This document shows positions 22,901-33,371 of a stretch of DNA of 64,000 nt, one piece after another. The notes beneath the pieces were generated by a model. It searched no databases and had not been told where the DNA came from. It worked only from the letters and a program-made list of their open reading frames with translations. The stretch comes from Oscheius dolichura. Its lineage: Eukaryota > Nematoda > Chromadorea > Rhabditida > Rhabditidae. The DNA lies in the NCBI GenBank assembly GCA_932521035.1, contig OW051497.1, positions 2,356,001 to 2,420,000 of the forward strand, in the 5' to 3' direction. Position 1 is the stretch's first letter; every line of letters begins with the position of its first letter. The position numbers and the translations under genes are program-made.

Positions 22901-25443
22901 TTCACTGAGAGACTGCAGGGAGCGGGAGAGAATCTCATAATTATTCCTTTCTTACCCTTTTCTTATAAACGTGTCTTCCTCCTTCCCAGGCATGGAATTT
23001 TCCGTCTACCATTAGGTGAAAGTGTTCGTTTCTTTGCTCTTTTCCTCCTCCCCTTCGCTTAATCCCATTAGCAACAAAAAGAGGAGAAGAGCGCTCTCCT
23101 TGGGACTTTCATTATGCATGGCATTTCCACGAGAGAGATCATATGTTCTCCAGAGGCCATTTACCAAGAAAAAAAAGAGCTGTTACTCCTCTCCTATCGC
23201 CTTATCTTTCCTTCTGCCCGAAACACACGTTTTGTTCTCCTATTCATTTTTGCTGATTTAAACATTATCCACGAGGGTGAAATGTCTTTTCCAAGTAGAT
23301 AAATTATCCCCCACGTCGTTTTGTTACCTTTAATGGACGAATTGACGTCGTCAATTGGCGGATATCTTGATACGCTTAAAAATAACTATTACACTTGTTT
23401 TACGAGCAGTAAATGGAAAATATACAAATTTACTGCTGTAAATAACGTCATCCCGTGCTCGCTCTGTACCGAGGTTAGGTAAACATACAATCTTCGAAAA
23501 TACAAGTCCCCGAGCACTTTGCGATAAGCGTCAACTTTGTTAGGCCGGCGGGAAAAGGTTAAAATCAACCAACAACCAATGTTATTGTTGTTCTAGAATC
23601 TCCCCCCGTTGGGTCTCCTGTTGACAGGACGCGTGTTTTCGAAGTTTGCGCCATTTTATTTGAAATTCCGGCTGGATTCAGTAAAGTCTCCATTTCCTTT
23701 TTATAATCCCCTCTATGAAGCGAGTGAACTGCTTGTTTAAAAGCATTCTGAGCTTACCTGGTTGACCAGTGGCATGATTCAATGCTAGCAAAAAGATGAT
23801 ACCCCTTGTCTCGGGATGATTCCTGTTCTTATGTCGCAGTCGCCCCAGTGCCGGAACTATAAACAGTTTCTCATTCATAAGTAAGCTGTTATTCCTCCCC
23901 TCTCCACAGTTTATGAGATTTCTTACCGGAAACGAGGTGCATAAACCCTATATGTTGCCAGAAGATCAGAAAGGGAGGAGCAGTCTCCCCTCGCCCGTCC
24001 CTCTCGCCCTCGTTAATAGGTTCTACTCCCTTTGGCGAAACCAATAAACGTGGTTTGATTTATGTATGATCATAATTTCGTGTCGGCCTTTTTCTTTTGA
24101 TCTCCTTCTTTCTCCTCCTCTCTCTTGCCATGCATTTTACAGAGATTTCACTTTCTGTTTTCCATTTCTTCGGCGCTGATCCAATCCGTCGCGAGCGTCT
24201 AATCGCCCCGGGGGTGCGAAGCTAGGACAAGGGCACCTCTTTCCTATAGACGATTGTATCTTTTTTTCCGTACTGTTAAATGGGCCTTGTGTTATTGTAC
24301 AGACGGCGGCTCTTCCTCCCCCACCACCTTCTCATTCATTCTCCTCTGTTTGCCCCTTTGAACCCTCAATAGGAAGTTCATAAGAGAAAACACACCATAG
24401 ACCAATTAATAGAGAACATCTCCATATTAATTCCCGGCCTCTCTTTTTGACTTGTCTTGTTTTTTGCGCTATAAGCGCTTTCATGAAAAGACTATTATAT
24501 CGCGAAATACACCCCTTTCATCATTCTGACAGGCACTGCCAGTCTTTGAAAATGTCGGGGGGGGGGGGGGGGGCGTAGTAGAGAAACTGAAAATCATAGA
24601 GATCGCTTTTGCAAAAACAGTTTCCTTCTGTAGTTTGCAGTGTTTCTCTGCCGCCGATGCGAGCGCCCAAAAATTTCAAGACGTTCCCTTTTGTAGAAGA
24701 AAGAGAAAGAGGAAAAAAGCCGTACCGCACATGGCGTTGAATGGTGTAATCTCAACCCGCAAAACAAAATGCCGCTAAAAGGAAATGCCACCAATTCTTT
24801 TCCCTCTAATTTTCGCCAGGAATGTACAACTTGTAAACCCTTTCATATCGCTCCCCGTCCATGGTTTATAGTCCTCTCTCGCAATCGTAAGGAAAGGTCC
24901 GCTCGAAAGCGAAAAAAGATGCCTGATCGCTGCCTCCGACTGGCCTATCAGTTGTTCTCTTGTTGCCGGGGCAGAATATGTCATTTGAGTTCAAATAAAA
25001 CTCGGCCAAATGACTCATTCTGCCCTCTTTGTTTGCTTCAAAAGTGAGCAATTAATTTTTACAGCTTGTAGACAGAATACACACATAAATCCCGTTCTTA
25101 CTAGGCTCTACCGAAAGACTCCCACGAATCCTATTGTTATCCGGCATTCCTTCATGTATAAAGTTTTAATTTCTCTCTGGGAATATCGCGATCAGTTGTT
25201 TGCTTCGCAGTTAAATTAGGTCGTGGCGTCTGGCAAAACATTCCACGACCCTCTTGGTTTCTTCTTCAACCAATAGCTAAAACATTTGTTAAATATTCCT
25301 TTTCAGTGCTTGGTCGATTCCAATACAATGAGTGTCCAACAACCCCTTCAAACCTACGAAACTGAAGCTTGCCAGAAAGTATGGGTCTGGCTTAACTGTC
25401 AGTTTTTATCAATGCGTTCGTTCGTAAATTGTAACATGTTCAG
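19906..25443. other. Long pyrimidine-rich stretch, probable first intron or outron
   Basis: The plus strand is C/T-rich for most of its length, most obviously at 22.2-22.8 kb (CTCTCTC blocks). It holds a run of 17 G at 24557-24573. A short exon candidate at 25328-25378 (MSVQQPLQTYETEACQK, before a GTATGG donor) ends in the wrong phase for the next exon. No other coding signal is supported. Confidence 0.4.
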
Positions 25444-26655
25444 ACCAAATCGACCATTTCAAAGACAATCCGAATGGCTACAGCCCCGTTCATCCTGCCA
25501 CGCCTCCTCCGAGGGCGTCACCTCGTGCGACGACTCCCCAATGCTCGCCGCTTTTTTGTCCACGTTCACCCAATAGCTCGCCGGTCATTATATTTCCCGG
25601 GACTGCTGAGCCAATTATCCAAAATCCTACGGAGATCTATCAGTACGCCATGGAACCGGCACAGGAACCGGCCCCTTCCTCGTCTCCTACTATCGTCGAC
25701 ATTCTCAAGCAAGGCCCCCCTCCTCCGCCGCCGAAGGACTATCCTCCCGTTGAGCAACAGCTTGGTGTCTACGACCAGCAGCAGGAATATGCCCCGCCGG
25801 TACCGCCTCATGCTCCTCGACCTGTCTACGAACCTCAACAAGTTTCTTCTCCGGAGAGGGAAAGCCCCGAATCTCCTAATAGCCAGTCTTACAAGTTCGA
25901 CCCCATCTACATCGAGGAGATGAAGAATGATCACAGTCAGTGCTTGGTAAAAAGTTCCCACTAATTGCTTTGTTTTCAGCCGAAGCAGCATACCGTATCA
26001 AGAAGGAAGTCCGCCGTGCCGCCAAGGAGAAACGCCGCCGAGAGCGCTACGAACGCCGTGAACGCCGTCGCGTGAAGCACGAAGAGGAAAGCCGTCTCTT
26101 GGAGGTTGAAGATCAACGTCTCGTGGAAGCTGAGGACCAGCGTCGAATGGAAGAAGCGGCTAGGGAAGGAGAGGAAGCCAACCGACTTGTTGAAGCCGAA
26201 GCAATAAGACTTTCTGAAGAAGTTGCAAGGACTTCTGCAGAAGCTGTTGAGAAGGTTCCCGAGGAGAGGAATCGTCTTCCCCCTACAACTGCTGAGGATC
26301 TTCTGAAGCTCCACCGCGAAGTTCAACAAGTTGTGGAGGCATACTATCGAAATACACAGGCCATGAGTATGGGTATCAATACGGCTAACATCCAACCGAT
26401 CGAGAAGCTCTACACTGCTCCTATTAATTCCTGGCCCGGTAGGTTGTTCTTTCTTTTTTATTCGTTAAAGGGAGTAAACAGGAAGGTCTGGGCAGTATCC
26501 TTGAATTAACTTCCGGCAATAGTATACTGTTAATTTCAGCCAGCGATGCGGTCACCCCGCTTCCCGGTCATCCACTCCCTTCGACCAGCCACGACCCTCA
26601 AACGTCCTATGGTGCCGGAACGAAGGTTATGAACCAATCATCACAACACGTATAA
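25444..26655 (+). CDS. Proline-rich, charged coiled-coil protein (5' end uncertain)
   Basis: Three exons keep frame: 25444-25935, 25980-26438 and 26540-26655 (TAA at 26653). The first is Pro/Gln/Ser-rich, with a proline run (KQGPPPPPPKDYPPVEQQ) and EPQQVSSPERESPESPN. The second is a highly charged helix rich in Arg and Glu (RRAAKEKRRRERYERRERRR, then repeated EDQRL/VEAE motifs), typical of a long coiled coil. The third is Ser/Thr/Pro-rich and ends MNQSSQHV. No catalytic domain or zinc finger is seen. The exon begins in phase 1 and needs an upstream exon; the best candidate lies at 19857-19905 and would add a signal peptide. The first in-frame ATG inside the exon is at 25650. An overlapping open frame on the same exon is a shadow of its codon bias. 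Convergent with the CUB-LDLa gene. Confidence 0.8.
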
Positions 26656-26839
26656 CTTAACCTATCTTGTATAATTTATGCATGTAATGCCCTCTTGCTT
26701 TTCTTGCTATCGATATCTGCTTTTGCCCTGTTCTGATGTATTTATGTGTATTTCCTCTCATCATTCTGTCCTCGTCTCTCTCCGCCCTAAGGGTTAGTAC
26801 TCATATTACTTTGTTCCTATCTCGAAGTTTCCTTTTTCA

Positions 26840-26852
26840 AATAAACTTTATT
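26840..26852. terminator. Back-to-back polyadenylation signals of two convergent genes
   Basis: AATAAA on the plus strand (26840-26845) and AATAAA on the minus strand (26847-26852) share one near-palindrome, AATAAACTTTATT. The plus-strand signal is 185 bp after the proline-rich gene stop; the minus-strand one is about 246 bp after the CUB-LDLa gene stop. Confidence 0.75.
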
Positions 26853-27097
26853 ATAACCCGCTCTGGTAAACAATAGAAGTTCACGGAGAGATCTCACAAA
26901 ATGTAAATTAGACGAAGCTCGTAGGACAATTGGGGGAAGGAGGGGGGAATTTCTTCGGGGGCTGTACAACAAACCCTGTGGCAAGAGCTGTAAGGCAAAA
27001 ACCGGATACAAGTCACAGAAAGAAAATGGGAAATTTTGTATCTTTTGGGAGAAATATGACACTTTAGGAGAGAAGATAATGTGGAAGAGAGGAGGGG

Positions 27098-28846
27098 TTA
27101 GATAAGATTCCTATGGACTTCATTCCTCACATAGGTGTACTCGTTCTGTTGACAGTCGATGGGGCTGCCGTACTCGTTCGCCATTCGAACCGTCCGATAG
27201 CCGTCGTGGGTCGTTGGTGGGTGTTCGCTAAAAATGATTCATAAACTAAAGAACATTTGATCTTGTTTTTCGCCATGGATGGAGTAATAACCCCGCGTGG
27301 GGTAAATTATTGGCTGGAAATGAAAGCGGGAAGAGGGACCAGACAAAAAAAGGCGTCAATCAACATAAATCACATTGGCTCTGTCTATTTCAGAGGGGGT
27401 ATTCGACCGGCAGGGGGAATTTCATAGGGGAGCAGCGGCGATTACGAACTGGTGCAGAACTAGCTCGTTTATCTCACCGAACCCCTTGTAAACCGCATCG
27501 GAACTGATATCCTCCCTTCCGGGTGTCAGCCCCTAATCGCTTCTACCTCATATAAAAGTATTTACAGCCATTTCCCCTATTCATATCGTCTTCCTAAAAA
27601 AGACTCACAAGTGAAGCTGCCTCCTAGGTGTATAGGCTGAAACAGTACTGGGAGGAGGAATCTTCGGCGGAGATGGTGGATAAAATTGGGGCGGATTAGG
27701 CGGCCTGTGCACTGATTCCACATCCTTGATTGGAGTCTTCTTCGTATGGTCGCGACAGTTCTTGCAACAGACGAGAATTGCTCCACAGCAGCAGAGACAG
27801 GTAATTACTATCCCGGCAGAGAAGGCTAGGATCCAAGCTCCTGTCAAGCTGATAATTGGATCGAGATCCACATCTGGAAATGTTATTTTGCTCTATGTTA
27901 AGAGGACAAAATACTTTCACATTGAGCTGCTTTTCTACTCTTGGGGGACAAATCCGAATCGTCTCTACAATCCGCATAGCGGTCACATGCCAGCTCTATC
28001 GGCACACAGTCACCGTCACCGCATTTAAACTCGCGGCTAGCTGAGCAGGGACCTAAACATAGACATCATAAAATGAACGTTTCCGACTACTCGTAAAAAG
28101 AGTAGAAAGGACTAACCAGTCTGCTTCGAGTCTCTGTAAGCTGTCCAGAGCAGTTTGAATCCCGTCGCTCTGTGACTCGCCGGGAGATTCGGATTACTAT
28201 GCCACCAAAGGGTCATGGCATTGTGTGTGCTAGAGCTGAGCTCACTTTTGTTGAGTGCGTTGCCGCAGAATTGACCTGAATCATTGATTTTATCCAATTG
28301 AGTCAAAAATAACACGAACCGATGATTGGTCCTGGAGAAGACACATCATCCAGAGCGTGTCTTAGGGGCTGATTAACATCCAGGGCACTCTCGTGATCAA
28401 AAACATGAAGTGTGTCCTTGTCACAGTTGGAAATATGCCCGTTCACATCGAATTCGATTGCTCGGAGGCGGATTCGATACCCGGCTGGGGCGACGATCAT
28501 CATGAAACAGTTCCTACTGGCATTGTAGGGAGCTCGCCCGTAGAACGAATGGGAGTAAATTACCCCTGACATTCCTGTAATTGCGGACTGTTTGCCTAAA
28601 AATGAGGGAAACTGACCCGTGACCTTTCTTTCTAATCTAGTGTGGCACTGGTTCATGTTATCATTGCCATCAAAATAGTCTGAAAGAGATTGATGTGCCT
28701 AAGCTACTGTTTTTAGATTCCTGCAGTATCCGAAACCGATTTTTTCATTAAAACAGAAAGGAAAACTTACTGATGATGGGGGGATGCCCCATAACGGCCC
28801 AGCCAGTAGCCGCGATACCCAACAGTAACAACAACAGGCGTAACAT
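27098..28846 (-). CDS. CUB and LDL-receptor class A single-pass membrane protein, 375 aa
   Basis: Six exons keep frame: 28771-28846, 28320-28679, 28117-28275, 27915-28052, 27609-27873 and 27098-27227. Signal peptide MLRLLLLLLGIAATGWAV. A CUB domain spans roughly residues 35-185 (RNCFMMIVAPAGYRIRLRAI, IGQFCGNALNKSE, ATGFKLLWTAYR). An LDLa module follows with its cysteine and acidic calcium-site pattern (CSASREFKCGDGDCVP, ACDRYADCRDDSD). Then come one transmembrane helix (ISLTGAWILAFSAGIVITCL) with a Cys-rich junction CCCGAILVCC, and a Pro-rich cytoplasmic tail ending NEYTYVRNEVHRNLI. CUB-LDLa-TM proteins of nematodes (LEV-10, SOL and Neto types) act as auxiliary subunits that cluster neurotransmitter receptors; a similar role here is inference. 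The acceptor TTTTTAG is two bases before the ATG. The stop of the shorter frame overlaps a GTGAGT donor, so the last exon may be used alternatively. Confidence 0.9.
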
Positions 28847-28849
28847 ACC

Positions 28850-31800
28850 TAAAAACAATAATTAATCCGGTAATTCCAAACAAAAGACGATTATAAAGAT
28901 AAGATAAGCATATGTGATCCTAAAAAGGGAGGAGAAGTTCGTAAATTGGGTAAAATCGGTAAAGTCATGGGTAAAGATCAAATTTTCCAGCGGTAGCAAA
29001 TTGTCCCATAAAAAACATGGCTGCTGTTAGAAGATTTATTGGGTGAGAACGGAATAGATAGTAGGAGTCGTTATCAGTTTTCTAGCGACCAGCCCTGAGC
29101 CGTTTTGTACACAATCCGGCCCCTGATGGTGGAGCATGTGGCATTAAGTAGAGAGAAAAAAAGCGAGTAGATTATTATTAGTCAGACACGGCTTCCGGGC
29201 TGGGGATAAGGAGAGAAAGAGAAAATAAACAAGAAGTCCACGAAGTGAGAAGAAGACAACAATCTAATAACATGGGACAAATTGGCGGGGTGTTCGTCAA
29301 AACTTCGGCACTTTACCCAATAAGGAAACAAGCAGGGCGCTGGTCAAAAGCAACTCTGTCCCCAAGGAAAGCAAAAGTGGCGGAAAATCACCGAAAAATA
29401 AAAATCTCCTTGAAAATTGGATGACAATACCACAAATGGACTGAAATACTAGGAATCGGCACAATTTTTAAGAAGATGGCAAAGTTTTAGTTCTTCGGAG
29501 AGTGGTGGAAGGCAAGAAAATATGGTCATACCATGGCGGAAGCCCCTGACAGGTGAGTCTTCCCCAATTACAGCACCCTGCCCTGCACTATTCCCGTTGG
29601 CAACAAGCGGTCACTTTGTCGGCCAAGATGATTGGACCTCCGCCATGCGGAAAGAGTGATAATAAAGGGGTAATTAACCTGGATTAGGACAATCTTCGGC
29701 TAGAAATAATAATCTAGTAGGAAGAGGAAGAGCGACTACGGGACTGTAATAATACGGAAATAGGGCCGGCTCTCTCCGGAGGAGGATGACAGAATATGAT
29801 GCATCCGACCCAGTCAACCCCCGAACTCTAACAGCTGGATAACAGAAGTCTTCTAATGAGGTAGACCACATTGACCACATTGATACCCCCGGACAACCAC
29901 CTGTTGCAGGAAGAGGTCGCAAAATAATAAGGAGCGCCTGTTGGGGTGAACAGCCATTAGTCGCCTAAACCTATCTCGACTGTCTTGTTAGAGGAGATTT
30001 ATGGTGAGGGAAGTCAAACGAAGGGCTTGTCTCTAGGGACCGAATACGGTAACAATAGACTGGTGGGAAGGGGTCGGTCGAGACGTGCATAATAAAATCA
30101 GTATCAAAGGGGAGGACCGCATGGGGTAGGGATCGAAACGGCGGTGCCTTTGAGAGCTGTATTAGGGTTATTGGGATGCTAATTGGGTCCGCGAGTTATC
30201 TGAGCTGGAGGGATTGTCTCCGGTTGAATGGCACTAGACTAGTAAGATTGGAACATCCTGATAGGTCTCTCCAGGGCTTGAATTCCAGAGCTTTTAGAGA
30301 AACTCTCTCAAAACTGAGATTTAGAAGGAAGCACAAGTCGTGGGAGAAGAGTATTTGTATTAGGATGGCTTTGAGGCCGGAGCACAACTAAAATTCATGG
30401 GGAAAAGACTGACCAGGCGATTTGAACCGAGATAACGGGCATGTTGGTTGTTCATCATAGGCAATAATCGAAAACGTCAGTGGAGGTTCCTCTCGAGGGA
30501 GTCGTAAATTCCATGAACTACATGGCCTGTGACTTTAGTAAAATTTATGAGCAGGAAAGTTGGGGGTGGTCAGGGGAAAGCTTGTATTTAAAGACACACA
30601 CTGACTGGCTAGAGAGTGACAACGGTAAGGCGGAAATCCAGCCATCCATCATGGAGCACTCTCTATCGCGGTCTTTATCACACCATTGTCACTCCGAATT
30701 TACATGCTCCAGTGGTTGCGACATGGACCCTCTGGATTAGGTAATGGATGAAGCTCGTGGGGAGGATTTTACCTGTCAATCAAGGGAAGAAAAAAGGCGA
30801 AAATAGAGAACTGGATCAAAAAACATCAGACGTCTTAGAAACTAAGGATCAAAAGCATTTCTGCCATGTCAAAACTTGAAATAAGCTGCTGTCAGTATAA
30901 AACCGTTCCACCACCACCCTCCTTTTCACCGATCTGTCATGTTTTTTGGCTGTTCTAGCTGACAGCGATCAATCGCAACCATTTCCTTCTTTTTTCTGAC
31001 AAATTAGTAGTAACTAATTGTCTTTATGCGGTTAAAATGTTGCTAGTAGTAGCCATAATTCTTGCGGAAACACTAAACGACCAGAAAATGATCTTGTAAT
31101 GTGCGCGGCACTGCATTCTTAAGATTGATGGCTGAGGATGAGACACTGGAAAGACCGATGGCGTCGGAGGGAGACAGGCTTAGGAGGAGGGTACCAGAGC
31201 GGTGAGGAGAGAATAGTCATGATCACCGCTTGTTAATAGGCGGATGGCCAGTGTGCGGGGTTCAATTAGATTTTAGAAAACCGTAAGAAGGTAATTAAAA
31301 TGAAGAGGATCTCATTAATTAGAAGATGAAATAATTACTGGAATGGTCTAAATTGTGGTCAGTGTCAGTCGAAATGAGACCAGCTGTGGGGAACGCGTGA
31401 AGAAACTGATAGAAGTACTTGGCAGCCGCATAGTGAAAACCTCGCTATTGAGGAAGAGGGAAAAAGGAGTTCCTCCTGGTGCCGGGATTACAAAAGAAAA
31501 TAATGAAGACGGGTAAATGGTAAGGACCCCTAAAGAAGCGAACCCGGAGCTCATAAACAAGGTGGAAAGCCCTTTTTCACAAACTAAATAGCCGACATAT
31601 ATCCTGGTTTTCTTCGAAGCGCTGTCGTTTGTTACATCGAGGCATACTTTTGATTTATGCCACTGGCGCTGCAGAGCTCGTAAAAACAGTGCATCCATCA
31701 GCGATGCCTCGCAGCTGACCCTACGCTAATTGAACACAACCACGGGAGATTTATCGAACACCCTATTAAATGTTACCAATTGGAAATGAAGAAAGATGAG

Positions 31801-33138
31801 GTCTGGTCACGAATGGAGGAAGAGACATTCCGTCTATTAGACAGTGTGAGAGGGAGGATTGTTGTTTCGAAAGGCCGCGCCAAAGCCATAAGGACAACAG
31901 AATGAGGTGCGACCGGAAAGGGTTACGATGCCATCCTGGGAGGAGGCCCTAATCGGCACACGGTGGATATTAGGACAACGAGGTCGCCTCTCGCGCAACA
32001 ACCCTGGGACCACGAACATCTGATAGGCAAGCTTCTTGCGCAACGTTGCTTGTCCATCTATCATCGTTTCTCGTTACGCAATTATGGTCGGGTAGTAAAC
32101 TTTACAAATTGCCTCTGAGATTCTCTCCACTGAGAACGTAAAACTGAACGGGCGTCGTGGCAATTAATCAAGATAAAAATCTGATGAGGATGATAAAAAC
32201 AGAGAAATTTTTTGTAAGTAGCAACATTTGAAGGACAAGCGAGTCTCTGCGGGGAGCCACGGGAAAGACCTGCTGATGGAAAGGGGGACGAGGGGGCGCA
32301 TAATCTTTTACAATCAACTCAGACACAATGAGATATTTATTAGGCGTTTCGACTGGTATTTCTGGCGTTCCTCAAAAGTTAATAATGGGGGTTATTGCTG
32401 CATTCATAATGAGACGAGGAGAAAAATGGAGAGAAGAACCAATAAGGGGAGAGTTATTGGTCTAATAAGGACTCGGAGGACAAACGGAATATTCACACAT
32501 ATGGAGAGGAATCTCTGGCATTTGGAGCACTCCCTCCCACGCCGTCTGTCTCATTAGAACGCAAATTAAAACGATGTATGGAGACAAACAAAATCCCTCA
32601 GAAGTGGGTAAAGAATTAGAAGAGCTCATCTGATTGGGTGAAGTATGATAAGTGGGAGAGGGTTCGCGCTATATCTGTCAGACAGCTGGACATCCCTCGG
32701 GATCCTAGCTAGTGACGAGGCTCAGAACTGTCAATCACGCTTGGAGCATCCAGTAGATTAGCTACGGCCTACCATGAGCCACGGAGAGCAATATCAAGAT
32801 TCATATTGTTCAGTTTTGTAGAGTTCACAATAATGGTTATCAATCGTCCAACTTTGTAGGCTGATTTTGGACCGTTTTCAAATTTGCGCGGGCTCAGAAT
32901 CAGTCTCTGTTGGGTCCGACTCGAGGATGGGCCCTACCTCGAGTTTTACAGATTTCATTGAAGAGCCAGAAAGCTAGTTTGACAGTAGAATAGTGTGTGC
33001 AGTCTAAATAGGCCCCATATAACCCCTAAGATGAGAGCAACCCAAAGTTCCGCACTCCGAAAGGAGCCCCGAGGTTTTCTCTTAGGGTACTGCGAGTTTT
33101 TCTCAATTCAATTTACACAGTGTGCTCTATCACAAATT
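28850..33138. other. Non-coding, purine-rich on the plus strand
   Basis: Probable outron or 5' intron of the CUB-LDLa gene: its sense (minus) strand is pyrimidine-rich throughout, up to about 33 kb. Several open frames (for example 31348-31698 minus) lack splice or homology support. No RNA gene recognised. Confidence 0.4.
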
Positions 33139-33144
33139 TTTATT
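33139..33144 (-). terminator. Polyadenylation signal of hbl-1
   Basis: AATAAA on the minus strand, about 230 bp after the hbl-1 stop codon; the first canonical signal met downstream. Confidence 0.6.
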
Positions 33145-33371
33145 TCTGGTAAATTACCCTTATTGTAAAGGATTCATATGACGTATCAAAATTAAAGAAC
33201 AGTAGTGAGAAATCATCAGGTGGAAAACAACGTGTGTACAGAAAAAGGAGAGGAAACGTGGAACAAAATCTAGTAGTGCGTATAAAATCATTTTGACCCA
33301 TCATGGATAAGATCTTTTGAATAATTTTTCTTTTTTATCTCTGTGTCGAACTCTGTCTTCGTGGAACCGCC

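Noticed and set aside
25474..25923. 149-codon frame overlapping the proline-rich exon
   Set aside because: It lacks continuity into the next exon; the neighbouring frame continues through three exons in phase.
29853..29863. TGAGGTAG (let-7 seed) at 29.86 kb and another near 1781
   Set aside because: Neither is followed by the rest of a let-7 sequence or a precursor hairpin; an 8-mer match is expected by chance.
31348..31698. 116-codon minus-strand frame starting MDALFLRALQRQWHKS
   Set aside because: Isolated in a purine-skewed non-coding block with no splice acceptors or family match; possible but not supportable.
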